The notes under the pieces are model-generated. The model had not been told where the DNA came from. It saw only the letters and a program-made list of their open reading frames with translations, and searched no databases. Position numbers and translations under genes: made by a program. Source: Setophaga petechia (Eukaryota; Chordata; Aves; Passeriformes; Parulidae). Taken from it: a stretch of DNA of 64,000 bases. The stretch spans positions 2,418,001 through 2,482,000 of the forward strand of contig JANCRA010000065.1 in assembly GCA_024362935.1 (NCBI GenBank), written 5' to 3'. This document shows, piece after piece, positions 20,013 to 31,843 of this stretch. Position 1 is the stretch's first letter. Each line of letters starts with the position of its first letter.

Positions 20013-21275
20013 GTGCCACCTCCAGTGGGGGATGGAGCTGGAGCAGCACACGAAGCTCTTCCCGCACTCGAGGCACTCGCAGGGCTTCCCTTACCGGTGC
20101 CTCCATTGGTGTCGGGTCAAGGTAGAGCGGTCTGAGAAGCTCTTCCCACACTGGGGACACTCGTAGGGCCTCTCCCTGGTGTGGATGCGCCGGTGGGTGA
20201 CGAGGTCAGAGTTGCGCTTGAATCCCTTCCCGCAGTCGGGGCATTGGAAGGGCCTCTCCTCTCGGTGAATCCAATAGTGCCGGAGGAGATGGGACCTGAT
20301 CTGAAACCCCTTCCCACACTTGGAACACTCGTAGGGCCTCTCCCCGGTGTGGATCTTTTGGTGGACGGTCAGGTTGGAACGCAACGTGAAGCTCTTCCCA
20401 CACTCCCCACACTCATAGGGCCGTTCCCCAGTGTGGGTCCTCTGGTGGGTGATCAGGTGGGAGCTGCACCTGAAGCTCTTCCCACACTCCCCACACTCGT
20501 GGGGCCTCTCCCCTGTGTGGGTCCTCTGGTGCCTGATCAGGGTGGAGCTCTGGCTGAAGCTCTTCCCACATTCCTTACACTCGTGGGGCCTCTCCCCAGT
20601 GTGGATGCGTCGGTGCCTGACAAGATGGGAGTTGTGCCTGAATCCCTGCCCGCAGTCGGGGCAGCGGAAGGGCCTCTCCTTGTGTGCGTGCGGTGGTGCT
20701 TGAGGAGATGGGAGCTGGTCTGAAACCTCTTCCTGCACTGATCACACTCGTAGGGCCGTTCCCCAGTGTGGGTCCTCTGGTGCCTGATCAGCTCAGAGTT
20801 CCACCTGAAGCTCTTCCCACACTCCCCGCACGTGTGGGGCTTCTCCCCATCATGACCCTGCTCATGCAGCACCAGCTCTGAGCTCTGGCTCCATCTCCGG
20901 CCGCCTTCCCGGCCCAGGCTGGCTCTTTCCCCCTCACATCCCCGCCAGCTGCGTTTGCAGCCCCTCCTCGTGCAGCATCTCCGGGCCTTTTCCTCCCCTG
21001 GAAAAGGCTTCCTGCGCCCTGGAGCCGCTCCAAACGGCCTCTTCCACCAGGTTCTGCTGCGGGCATTTGTCCTCCCTGCTCTCCATGCTCAGCTCCTGCT
21101 CTGGGAGAGGAAGGACAAGGACAGGATGGGATTTGCCTCCCTGCCACAGGCAAGGGCAAGGAGATCCCCCCAGGGCTGTGCTGCAGCCGGGGCCGTGCTG
21201 GGCTGGGAGATGGAGCAGCACAGAGGGGAAAGGGGCACTGACTTCCTCCTCACCTGCCTCAGTGTCCCGGGGCAT
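20013..21275 (-). pseudogene. C2H2 zinc-finger gene, ten fingers, disrupted
   Basis: A likely nuclear DNA-binding factor by family. Exon 1 encodes MPRDTEA (ATG at 21275-21273) and ends at a GCAG|GTGAGG donor (21254/21253). After the acceptor CTCTCCCAG, the next exon starts at 21100 with [20 protein letters not shown], a bird zinc-finger linker, and then the fingers. Two fingers ([25 protein letters not shown]) sit in one frame to about 20690. A one-base loss near 20678-20682 moves seven further fingers into another frame (TGERPYEC linkers, CX2C...HX3H). A TAA at 20093-20091 in the linker cuts off a tenth finger (CLECGKSF...HWRWH). A third frame break lies near 21001-21006 (extra T in TTTTCC). 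No KRAB is seen. Either a pseudogene or, if these are assembly indels, an intact gene. Confidence 0.82.
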
Positions 21276-21920
21276 CTTCCTCTTCCTCGCAGCCTCCCAG
21301 GGGTTGGGAATGGAAAATCCTGGTTTGGGGAAAACAAGGGCTAAGCACGTTGAGTTTGAAGGTCCCTCTGCTCAAGTCCATCTCTACAAGTCACTGGCTG
21401 TCTGGGGTCCAGAAAAACTTCCCAGACATCAAGATTCAGCCCTGAAAAAGCCTCCCAGGAGTTCCCTGACTCTGGTCCCACACGTTTGGTGCCCAGGGGT
21501 TCCCCCCTGTCCCAGCTCCTGCGGAGTCACACTTGGATTGGGGGTCCCCCTTCTCGGTGCCTGCCCTGCCCAGGCTGCTGGCAGTGCCAGCAATGCCAAA
21601 AGCTCCCCCCTCTTGGCTCTCCCCATTTCAGGATGCCAGGGCTGTTTGGGCTCCCGGACTCCCTTTTCCCCGCATTCTCTGCTCAGGGCTGCAGCGGCTC
21701 CAAGGAGTCCCCCCTGCCCCTCTCCAGGCTCTTGAGGCTCCCGCCAATGGCGGCACTCCCCCCTCTCTGGGCTCCCCACTTTGGGCTCCTGGGGGACACA
21801 GGGCTCTGCTCCTCCAGGCTGCCTCTGCCGGCAGCCGCCACCGCCACCCCCCGATGTCCTCCCAAGGGGCCTTTTCTGCTCAGCCTTGCACTTCTTCATT
21901 CTCCAAACATCCCCTCAAAA
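21276..21920 (-). other. Zinc-finger gene intron, non-repetitive part
   Basis: GC-rich, pyrimidine-rich sequence upstream of the ATG exon. No further exon was identified with confidence. Confidence 0.35.
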
Positions 21921-21924
21921 ACCC

Positions 21925-24240
21925 AACTGGGAGCGACTGGGAGTGACTGGGAACAAGCTGGAGGGAACTGGACTACACTGGGACATACTGGGAGGGACTG
22001 GAACAAAAATGAGGCTGAAAGAGAGCAACTGGAACCATGTGGAGCACAACTGGTTCATACTGGCAGGGACTGGGAGCACACTGGGCTCAGATTTGGATCA
22101 TACTGGGAGGGACTGGGCTAATACTGGGAGTATCTGAGAGCGACTGGGAACACACCCAGCACATCATCCCCCATACTGGGCCTGACTGGGAGCAACTGGG
22201 AGCACACTTGCAGCAAATGGCATCATACTGGGACTGACTGGGCTGATCTAGGAAGCAACTGGAACCATGCTGGAAGCAACTGGGACCATACTGGGGGAGA
22301 CTGGAAACAACTGGGATTATATTGGGACCACACTGGGAGGGCTGGCATGGGACTGGGATCAAACTGGAGCTTACTGGGATCATATTGGGGTTGAAAGGGA
22401 GCGACTGGAATCACACTTTGGGCTACTGGGAGCAACTGAGAGAAACTGGGATGATGCTGCAAGGAAACTGGAGCAACTGGGAAGGACTGGATGCGTGCTG
22501 GAGGCAACTGGGATATACTGGGCATGACTGGGGGATCATACTGGGAGAACTGACACCTTACTGGGGCCACTGGCAGTACTTGGAAATGACTACAGACATG
22601 CTGGGGGATACTGGGATGTACTGGGAGTGTCTGTAACCATACTGGGGGGACTGGAACCACACTGGGAACAACTGGGACCCTGCTGGGGAGAACTGGGACC
22701 ACACTGGGGGCAACTGGGAGTGAGTGGGACCATGCTGGGAGGGACTGGGATCATCTGGGGAGTGACTGGGACTAGAGCAGGGGAAACTGGGTCCAACTGG
22801 GACCATACTGGGAGTGTCTGTAACCACAGGGGAATGATGGAAGCACACTGGGAACAGCTGGGCACATGCTGGGAGCAACTGGGATCACACTGGGGGCACT
22901 GGCATCAGACTGGGAGTGACTGGGAGCAACTGGGATTAGACTGCAAGTGACTGGGATCATACTGGAGTGGCTACACTCATACTGGGATTATACTGGGTGT
23001 GAATGGAACCTGACTGGGGCTTACTGGGAGCTACTGGGCCTGCGTTGGGAGGAAAATGGGGATATATTGGGAGCAATTGGGATTGGCTGGAAGGTACTGG
23101 AACCATGTTGAGGGGACTAAGAAGGCAACTGGGACCATATGTTGTGCAATAGATAGAAACTGCAATCAGGCTGGTGGCAACTGGGAGTTACTGGGAAAGA
23201 CTGGGATCCTTCCGAGGTAACTAGAATCATACTAGGACAACTAGGATATTCTGGGAGTGTCTGTAACCATACTGGGGGGACTGGAACCATAGTGGGAAAA
23301 GCTGGGGTCATGCTGGGGACAACTCAGGCCATCCTTGGGGCAACTGGGCATGACTGGGACGCTGCTGGGAAGGTTTGGGACAATTTGGGACAATTTAACT
23401 GGAATCATAATGGGAGGAAATGGAAACAACTGGAACTATGCTCAGAGCAACTGGGATCGTACTGGGATCAGAGTGAGAGCAGCTGGGTCCATGCTGGGTT
23501 AGACTGGGATCACAGTGACAGTGACTGGAATCACACTGGGATTGACTGGAGTGGGTGTGAGCAACTGGAATTTTGCTGAAAGCAACTGGGAGGAAGTGGC
23601 AGTGAATGGGACAAACTGGGAGAGACAGGGAAACACTGGGACCATACTGGAGGCTCCTGGGGTCCTGCTGGCATTGACAGGGAGAAACTGGAATCACACT
23701 GGGGGCACTGGTATCAGACTGGGAGTGACTGGGATCATACTGGGAATGGCTGTGATCATACTGGAAGTAGAGTGGGTGTGATTGGACCCTGACTGGGGGT
23801 TACTGGGAGCTACCAGGCCCATGCTGCGAGCCAACTGGGGACATAATTAGAGGAACTGGGAGCAACTGGGATAAAAAGTTGGGGCAAGTGAACCATGCTG
23901 AGATAACTGGGAGTGCCTGGCAATGACTGCCAGAATGTTCAGGGCAACTGGGATGTACTGGGAGTGTCTGAGACCATATGGGTGGTGACTGGGACCAGAC
24001 TGAGAGTGACTGGGAATGTGCTGGGGGAACTGGGAACACGCTGAGGGCAAGTGGGAGTGACTGGGGCCCAGCTGGGAGAGTCTGGGATCATACTGGGAGT
24101 GACTGGCGTAACTGGGAGAACTGGGAACACACAGGATGAAAGCGGCAGGAACTGGGAGCAACTGGGACCTTGCTGGGAGCAAATTGCATCATCACAGGGA
24201 ATGACTGGGCGTGACTGGGCTCATCCTGGGAGCAGCCACT
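21925..24240 (+). repeat. Large ACTGGGA-type minisatellite in zinc-finger intron
   Basis: About 2.3 kb of degenerate 10-12 bp repeats (ACTGGGAGCA, ACTGGGACCAT, GACTGGGATCATACTGGGA), with higher-order blocks such as GGGAGTGTCTGTAACCATAC recurring near 22624, 22805 and 23254. A smaller relative lies at 27080-27450. Confidence 0.9.
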
Positions 24241-25020
24241 GCCGGTACCAGCACCCCCGAACCCCTTTCCCGGCCATGCCGCCCCTCCAGCCCCAGCACC
24301 CCCCATTGCCGGCTCCCGGCAATCCCAGGGGTCCCCCCCTCTCGGGGTCCCCGCTTTGCCCTTCTGGGGCTCTCCTCTCTCCGGGCTCCCGCTCGGGGAA
24401 GCCGCGGCTCTCCCGGGGCTCCCCAGAGCCGGTGTCCCCCCGCCGGTGCCGCCGCTCCCGCGCGGTCCCCACGTGGCCCCGGCAGAGCTCGGAGGGCCCG
24501 GCCGGGAAGCCCAACCCCCCCCGCGGGGGGACCCGCATCCCCCCGCCCCCCGCCGGGGCTCTGCCGCCACCCGCACCGGGACCCCCCAAAAACACCTCCC
24601 GGGGACCCCCCATGTCCCCCCGAGGGCCATCTGCGGCTCGGCTTTGGAGCCCAACAGCTCCAAACATCCCCCCAAAAAACCCCAAACCCAGGCACCCCCG
24701 GGATCTTTGGGCCGAGCTCCCCGTGCCCGGGTACCTGCAGGATGGGGGGCGATGCTCCCGGGGTGCGGCGAGTTCAGGCAGCGCCGGAGCGCCGCGATTC
24801 ACCCTCCCCTCTCCTGCCTCTGCTTCCTGCTGCCGCTCCGCCTCTTCCTCCCTCCCTCCTCCTCCTGCCCCGCTCCCGCAGCCCTCGCAGCCCGGGGCAG
24901 GAGCGGCGATGGAGCCGGGACAGGTCGGGATGGGCAGCGCGGGGCTCTCGGCTGCTCCCAGCCGCTGCGGGCGGGGGGAAGCCGGCCCGGGCCAAAGGAG
25001 AGGCAAACTGGGGGCTGCAC
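24240..25020 (-). promoter_or_regulatory. CpG-island promoter and 5' exon of the zinc-finger gene
   Basis: Dense GC and CpG (for example CCGCGGCTCTCCCGG, GCGCCGGAGCGCCGCG). On the minus strand a donor CCTGCAG|GTACCC ends a probable 5' exon at 24735. This placement is usual for bird C2H2 genes, where the first exon lies in a CpG island and the coding exons follow an intron. Open frames of over 300 codons on both strands here reflect composition and are not proposed as genes. Confidence 0.6.
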
Positions 25021-25620
25021 ATCCAAACTGGGCCTTGCTGGGGACCCTGCCTGGCCAGTGCCAGCCCTTGGGGTTGATGCCCAAAAGACAGGCTGGAAAT
25101 AAATCCCCACAGAGCAGTGTCTGTAGAGCAGGTATTTGTTCACTGCAGCGCTGGGGGTGAGGGGGGTTTCTCCTCCTCACTCACCCCCCTTTGTCAGTGC
25201 TGTGGTGTATTTGTACAGTCAGCGTGGCTCAGTGTCACTGTCCCACTCCAACATCATCACATACCCGCCGGAACTCATTTACATGGGATCAGCTGGTGGT
25301 TATCAGACAGTTCTGCACTGACCTTGCGCCTTCCCACTTTGGGGGCTGTCAGGGGTCTGTGATGAAGGATTCCAAGGTTTTCTTCACATCTGAACTTTTC
25401 AACTTTGTCTTCGGATCACACACAGTTACAGCGTTCCTTGGTCTGGATAATGTAAATTCTTTGTTTTGTGGCTAACTGGCTTTGCACCTGCCAATTTCTC
25501 ATTAGTGCTATGTTTACCTATCTCTAAAGCTATCCACCTGGCGAGGTTTTTTCTTCTTTTTTTTGTCTATTCAGCATTAAGCAACTAGTTAACCATATGC
25601 TGGCCATTGCATTGTATAGA
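25021..25620. other. Unassigned; possible decayed LTR
   Basis: On the minus strand AACAAATACCTGCTCTACA (ending near 25120) looks like an LTR 3' end with an AATAAA-like context. No matching 5' end or TATA box could be fixed. Confidence 0.25.
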
Positions 25621-25815
25621 AAGTTATTTAGATCAAGTTATATAGGTATAAAATATATATTTCAAGTTATATAGGTATAAAAAGCTATGATTCAGGTTAT
25701 CTAAGTATTATGTTATATTGATATACAAAAAGCCACGACTTAGGTTATATTGATAGCAGGTCATATAGCTATATCAGGTTATATTGATATCTTATAACTC
25801 AAGCTGTATCAGCAC
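25620..25815. repeat. AT-rich degenerate tandem repeat
   Basis: Repeats of AGGTTATATTGATA and AAGTTATATAGGTATAAAA over about 200 bases. Confidence 0.7.
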
Positions 25816-27075
25816 CTTGTAACTTTGATCCAAGTTCTGTCAACACCAGGGCTCTTCCCAGAGGCCTGGAGATGTTGGAGCGGGGACTGCAGACATGGGT
25901 GAGGGATCCCAAGAGTGGGATTTTGGGGCCAGGATCCGTGGGGATGGGAATGTCCCGCTCCCTTGCCGGGGCAGGGTCACACCTGAGCCAGGTGTGCAGG
26001 GCAGGACCTTGCCCTGACCCCAAGCACTGTCCCAGCTGCAGGATCTGCTTCCCATCGGCCTCTTCCTCCTGCGGCCCCGAGCCCAGCCTGGTGCTGAGCA
26101 AAGGGGCTGGGCCGGGGTCATCCCCTGGTGGGGGCTGTGCACCCCCTCTGCCCCCTCCCCAAATTCCCTCTGGGGGAGCAGGAGCTGGGACAGGAGCCCT
26201 GAGGGGAGGGACAAGGGGGTGACACCAACATGGGGGGGTCACACACGGCCTCTGGGTATCCCCCCTCACTCTCACGGTGCCAGGAAGACAAACCCCTACA
26301 TGGAGCCCCTGTCCCCTGGCAGCACCCTGTGGGCAGGGTCTGGTGGCAGCTCTGGGGGCCTGGGGGATCACGACTGCCCTAAAACCCCCTCCCAGCCCCA
26401 CAGCCACTCCCAGCCCCCTCAAACCACGCCACAGATCCTGGCCGCCCACCCGTCCAAACCACTCAGTGCCATAGAAATGGCTCCAAGATCCATCAAAACT
26501 CTTTCCCACCTCTTCCAAGACCCATCCAAACTCTCTCCAAGCCACACAACCCTTCCACAACTCTCAAAACTCTGCCACAGACCCCTTGAAAAGCCTCTAA
26601 ACCCCCTCTCAGCACCACAAATGCCACCAAAGAGCCACTAAAACCCCTTCCAATCCCCTTGATCCCTTCCCAGCCCCCCATGGCACTGACCAGGAGAAGT
26701 TTGTGGACAGGAACATTCACAGCTGGGAACAGTTCAGGCACTTCAGCAGCATTTTAGGCACTTCCATCCCTTTGGGCTCTTCCCGGAGGCCTCAAGATGT
26801 TGGAAGGGGGACTGCAGAGAGGGATGAGGGATCCCAGGAGTGGGATTTTGGGAACAGGATGAGGAGCTGTGTGAGCCACTTGCTGGGGTGTTGGTCTGGG
26901 GGCCCCCCTGGTGGTCCCAAGGCCCCAGGCTGCAGAGCTGTCACCACCTCCTACTTCAGGTGGTGGCTCTGGTGGACCTTGGGGCTCCTCCTGCAGCCAG
27001 AGAACTCGTAGGGACCCTCCTCCAGGTGGGTCCTCCAGGAGCTCCATGAGCTTTGGGCTCCTACTGGAAGTGATG
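25816..27075. other. GC-rich region with an internal direct duplication
   Basis: 25850-25950 and 26772-26870 are similar. Both contain GGGCTCTTCCC-GAGGCCT, GATGTTGG, GGGACTGCAGA and GAGGGATCCCA-GAGTGGGATTTTGGG. The sequence 26390-26660 is C-rich low complexity. No gene is recognised. Confidence 0.5.
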
Positions 27076-27079
27076 GGCT

Positions 27080-27455
27080 CTTCTGGGATCATATGGAGAT
27101 CATACTGGGAGTGACTGGGAATGGCTCCAAGCATGCTGAGGGCAACTGGGATATATTGGGAGTGTCTGTAACCCTATTGCAGGTGATGGGGACCCTAGTG
27201 GGAACAACAGGGACCATGCTGGGGACAACTGGAAGCATGCTGGAGGCAACTGAGAGCAAGTGGCAGTGAGTGGGTCTACACTGAGGGCAATGGGCATGAC
27301 TGGGACTCTGATGGAAGGGGCTGGGATCATTCAGAGAGTGACTGGGACTATGCTAGAGGCCACTGGTATCACACTGGGAGCAACAGGGAGCAATTGGAAC
27401 CATGCTGGGGGTAACTGGGATCATACTGGGAGTGACTGGGCACTGGGAAGCACAG
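27080..27455 (+). repeat. ACTGGGA-type minisatellite, second array
   Basis: Same family as 21925-24240, with units like GTGACTGGGA and TGTCTGTAACC. No recognisable gene lies between 27455 and 27775. Confidence 0.85.
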
Positions 27456-27774
27456 GATGGTGAGGAGCAGGAGGAAAACTCCCATCCCAGCCCCACAAAT
27501 ACCCCTATTCCCACAGACTGCCCCCAGCCCGTGGCTCCCCTTACTCAGCCCTCCTCTGAGTGTCCTGGACTTGAAGCATCTCCAGGCCAGCGGGGGATGT
27601 GCTTATACCCTTCAAAAGTTTTAAGCTTGCTTTTACCATCCTGATCCTATCTCACAGCAGGAAAAGAGTAAATCATTTTAGAGAGTAGATGGACATTGGG
27701 CCAGCAAAAAACCCACCAAATTTACTGGGGTGTTGGCCAGGAAATCTCAAATTGGTGAACCAAAATTACAACAT

Positions 27775-28335
27775 GCTTTGTGTGGAACCAAGGGTCCCTG
27801 GTGACACTGCAGGATCTTGTGTCACCAGGGCTCCATTGTGACACTGCAGCACCAAGGAATTCCTTGTGGCACTGTGAGGCCTCATGGAACCAAGAGGCCA
27901 CTGTGACCCTGCAGGGCCTTGTGGAACCATGCAGAGCATTGTGACAGAGCAGGACCTGGTGTCATGATGGGGCCATTGTGACACTGCAGGGCCCCATGGA
28001 ACCAAGGGGCCAGGGCTGCTCCTCAGGGGTCTTGGAATGAAGGAAACATGTTTGACACTGTGACGGCCCTTGGGACCAAGAGGCCATTGTGACACTGTGG
28101 AACCAAGGAGAGCATTGCTGCCCTGACAGACCTGATGGAACCAAGGATCCATTATGATACTGCAGGCCTGGGGGGACCAAGGATCCATTGTGACACTGCA
28201 GGGCCAGGGATCCAAGAGACTTTGTGACACCAAAGGAGTCCCATGGAACCAAAGGGACATTGTGACACTGGGAGGCCTCATGGAATCATGGAGACCATTG
28301 GGACACTCTGGGGCATCATGGAACCATGGTGACAC
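27775..28335 (-). repeat. TGTCACAATGG minisatellite, array 5 (minus)
   Basis: Units read CCATTGTGACACTG on this strand, with GGCCTCATGGAACCAAG. It corresponds to 48690-49230 in the direct duplicate. Confidence 0.8.
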
Positions 28336-28339
28336 CAAG

Positions 28340-28937
28340 TTGTCTGGGAGTGTGGATCTGCTGGAGGGGTAGGAGGGCTCTGCACAGGGCCCTGGACAGG
28401 CTGGATCCAGGGCCCAAATCCAACAAGGTGAGGTTTAACAAGTCCAGGTGCCGGGTCCTGCACTTTGGCCACAACAACCCCTGCAGCACTACAGGCTGGG
28501 GACAGAGTGGCTGGAGAGCAGCCAGGCAGAAAGGGACCTGCAGGGACTGATGGACAGCAGGCTGGACATGAGGCAGCAGTGTGCCCAGGTGGGCAAGAAG
28601 GCCAATGGCTCCTGGCCTGGATCAGGAATGGTGTGGCCAGCAGGAGCAGGGCAGGGATTCTTCCCCTGTGCTCAGCACTGGTTGGGCAGCACCTCGAGTG
28701 CTGTGTCCAGTCCTGGGCCCCCCAATTTAGGAAGGACATGGAGGGGCTGGAGTGTCCAGAGAAGGGCAATAAAGTTGCTGAGGGATCTGGAAGACAAGAG
28801 CTGTGAGAAGCAGATGAGGGAGCTGGGGTTGTTTATTCCTGGATGAGGCCCAGGGGAGACAAGGCAGTGTCAGGGCACAAGATGGACTTGATGATCTCCA
28901 AGGTCTTTTCCAGCCTTGCTGATTCTGGGATTCTCTG
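28340..28937 (+). mobile_element. CR1 LINE, reverse-transcriptase C-terminus and 3' end
   Basis: Frames on the plus strand read [20 protein letters not shown], then [31 protein letters not shown] and RELGLF, the characteristic end of the CR1 ORF2 protein, with frameshifts between pieces. The 3' tail (TCCAGCCTTGCTGATTCTGG) ends near 28937. Truncated and inactive. Confidence 0.87.
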
Positions 28938-28939
28938 AA

Positions 28940-30370
28940 ACCACCCTTGAAGCAGTTGCAGGATGAGCCCTGGTCCTCCTCTTCAGCAGCTCCAGCAGCC
29001 CAGGTCCCTCAGCTTCTCCTGCCAGCCCCAAAGCCCATCCTGTCAGTCCTGCAGAGCCTCTGCAACCCCTCCTCATTGCCCAGAACAGGGAGCCCCAGAG
29101 GCAGACACAGCAGCCCAGATGTGCCCCCCTGGCCTAGGGGGCCTCTGGCAAGGGAGCAGCACCAGGCACTGCAGGAGCCTGCAGACAATTCCTGCAGCAC
29201 TTGTAGGATGATCCTGCTTCCCAAGGGACATTCCCATGGTGCCAAGTCAGGAACTGCAATGGGGAGTGGGGCCAGCGAGGAAAGGGCAAAGAGAGGAGAG
29301 AACAGGGCTGGGCAATTTTGTTCCAGGGAAGAGTAAAGAAAGCAAAGGTAAAGCAAAGCAAATGCTGAGGGCAGGTTGGGAGTGGCTGCCAGGCAGCCCT
29401 GGCTCTGAGCAACAGCGTCTGCAGTGGCACAGGAAACTCCCAGCTGATGGGAACAAACTTTCTGGCTGACTGCAGAGGCCAGGACAAAGCTGAGTGCTTT
29501 CCCTGGTGTCCCCCAGCCCTTGCTGGCCCCAGGGGCTGATGGCATTTGTGCTCCCTCAGGTTCATGTCCCCACAGCACCAGCATGGGGGTGCTCCCGCCT
29601 GCTGTGTGCAATGCAAACAGGGGCTGCTGAGCCAGTGCTGCCGTGTCTGTGCCTGCAAGGATGGGGCACCTGTGTGAGCTGGCGGAGAGGCCAGGGCTGC
29701 AGAGGGGGGATGTGGTTGGCAGCTCCATCAGGACGCTCTGGGACGCTGCCCTGGGCTGTGCAGCGCCCTGGCAATGGATCAGCCCCTGCTCTGCTGCTCC
29801 TTCCTGTGTGCCCCAGGGCCCTTGCAGAGCCCCAGCCATTATGTTTGCCCCCAGCCTGCCCACGGCCAGCCTGGGGCTGCTGACGGGGGTTTTCTGTGCT
29901 GAGCATGGGCCTGGCCGTGTTCTTGAGAGAGCCTGGGCAAGGAGCCTGGAGCCCCCAGGGCCTGGCCTGAGGCGTCAGCGCTGCCCCAGCAGTGCCCATG
30001 GCCTGTCCCTGCTGCAGCCCCGGCACTGCCACCCCCAGGGCTGTGCCCGGCCCCGAGAGCCCTCAGGCCCTGCAGCAACACCAGGGCCAGCAGGGCAGCG
30101 GGGCAGGGCCACGGCAGCAGCACTGGCAACACCAAGTGCTGCTGCTGCTGCTGGACACAGCTGCTGGGCCAGCACTGATCTGCCCCAGCTCTGCACACAG
30201 ACATTGCTGCTGCAGCTCCAGAGAAGGCAACACAAGGGCATCTCTGCAGAAAACTCTGCTGGGACATCATTTAGTTCTTTTAAAGACACCGAGAGTGGAG
30301 CCCCTCATAGACACAGTCTGTGGCCACAGGGAAGGTGGAGAGAATCTAAATTATTTATTTAACAAGGAAT
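28940..30370. repeat. GC-rich 3' flank of the receptor unit (copy B)
   Basis: The inverted equivalent of 6400-7880 and direct equivalent of 49500-50660. No gene is recognised. Confidence 0.65.
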
Positions 30371-30456
30371 GACATTTCTTTGTGTAATATATTTTAAAAT
30401 TAAAACATGTAAAAAGAAGCTCTAAAATGAAACAAACAGAAGTCTCAAACATGACT

Positions 30457-30462
30457 TTTATT
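30457..30462 (-). terminator. Poly(A) signal AATAAA for OR2
   Basis: Minus-strand AATAAAAGTCATG lies about 30 bases beyond the stop, at the same place as in OR3. Confidence 0.55.
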
Positions 30463-30492
30463 CCAGGTGATTTTCAAAAATTGTCTAGCAGT

Positions 30493-31470
30493 TTAATGTT
30501 CCTGAAAGCATCCAGTCATCAGTCTCCACACTGCAGGCTTGAGCTCCTGGTTCCTCAGGCTGTAGATGAGGGGGTTCAGGGCTGGAGGCACCACTGAATA
30601 CAGAACTGACAGGGTCAGATCCAGGGATGGGGAGGACATGGAGGGAGGCTTCAGGTAGGCAAACACTGCAGTGCTGACAAATATTGAGACCACGGCCAGG
30701 TGAGGGAGGCAGGTGGAAAAGGCTTTGTGCCGTGCCTGCTCAGAGGGGATCCTCAGCACAGCCCTGAAGATCTGCACATAGGAGAAAACAATGAACACAA
30801 AACAGCCAAGTGCAAAACACACACTAACAGCCATAAGCCCGAGTTCCCTGAGGTAGGAATTTGAGCAGGAGAGCTTGAGTATTGGGGGGATTTCCCAGAA
30901 GAACTGGCCCAGGGCATTGCCATGGCACAGGGGCAGGGAAAATGTATTGGCTGTGTGCAGCAGTGAATAGAGAAAGGCACAGGCCCAGGCAGCTGCTGCC
31001 ATGTGGGCACAAGCTCTGCTGCCCAGGAGGGTCCCGTAGTGCAGGGGTTTGCAGATGGACACGTAGCGGTCATAGCACATGATGGTCAGGAGGAAATACT
31101 CTGCTGAGATGAAGAACATAAAGAAAAAGAGCTGAGCAGCACATCCAGTGTAGGAGATGTCCCTGGTGTCCCAGAGGGAATTGTGCATGGCTTTGGGGAC
31201 AGTGGTGCAGATGGAGCCCAGGTCGCTGAGGGCCAGGTTGAGCAGGAAGAAGAACATGGGCGTGTGCAGGTGGTGGCCGCAGGCTACGGCGCTGATGATG
31301 AGGCCGTTGCCCAGGAGGGCAGCCAGGGAGATGCCCAGCAAGAGGCAGAAGTGCAGGAGCTGCAGCTGCCATGTGTCTGCCAATGCCAGCAGGAGGAAGT
31401 GCCTGATGGAGCTGCTGTGGCACTTTTGCTGTGGTGCCTTGGCATGGGGATCTGTAAAAAAAGCAATCAT
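30493..31470 (-). pseudogene. Olfactory receptor, OR14-like (OR2), start and cysteine lost
   Basis: The seven-transmembrane frame is open and full length with the same landmarks as OR1 (PMFFFL, MCYDRYVSICKPLHY, KAFSTCLPHL, LNPLIYSLRN). Three changes argue against function. The normal start ATG is AAG (Lys at position 16 of the open frame, aligned to Met1 of OR1 and OR3). The N-glycosylation Asn is His. The ECL2 cysteine equivalent to Cys177 is Trp (TGG at 30897-30895, GQFFWEIP), which removes the TM3-ECL2 disulfide. The only upstream in-frame ATG (31470) lies before the conserved acceptor TTTTTTTACAG (AG at 31453-31452), so it would be spliced out. A transcript starting inside that intron could still use it, giving a 325-residue form. 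Most likely a young pseudogene. Confidence 0.85.
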
Positions 31471-31843
31471 TGATTGCTTAATATAATCAGTAGATTATAA
31501 AAGCAGAATTTCTCCTTTCATGCAGACCTTGTTTTCCTGGCCTCCCAGTATAATGTACTTGGAAATGTTCTGCAGTTATATATCATGCAAGAGCAATTCT
31601 GAACAATGCAGCATCCTCCCCACACAAGGAGAACACTTCCAAGCCTTACCAGCTGTCTCCTCCCACCCAGACCTTGTCCCCCAGTGCTGGGAGCAGCTGC
31701 CAGGGCTGGCTGAGAGCTGTCCCTGGCAGGCAGCAGAGTCCCTGCCCCAGCACAGCGCCCTGGGCTGCAGGACCCTGCTCTGCAGGACAGCCCTGGGCAC
31801 CCCTGGCTGCTCTGCACAAGAGACAATCAGAGAATGTACTCAC
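31452..31843 (-). other. Putative OR2 5' intron
   Basis: Donor GT at 31843-31842 (CCT|GTGAGTAC) and acceptor AG at 31453-31452, both conserved with the OR3 and OR1 units. This is the shortest of the three introns. Confidence 0.45.

Noticed and set aside
24051..25180. 369-codon (+) and 319-codon (-) open frames
   Set aside because: They lie in a CpG island and the end of a minisatellite; proline/arginine-rich translation without domains.
25136..25321. Resemblance of a short frame to an immunoglobulin-like strand (VVYLYSQRGS)
   Set aside because: No paired cysteines or J-like motif; more likely part of a decayed LTR.
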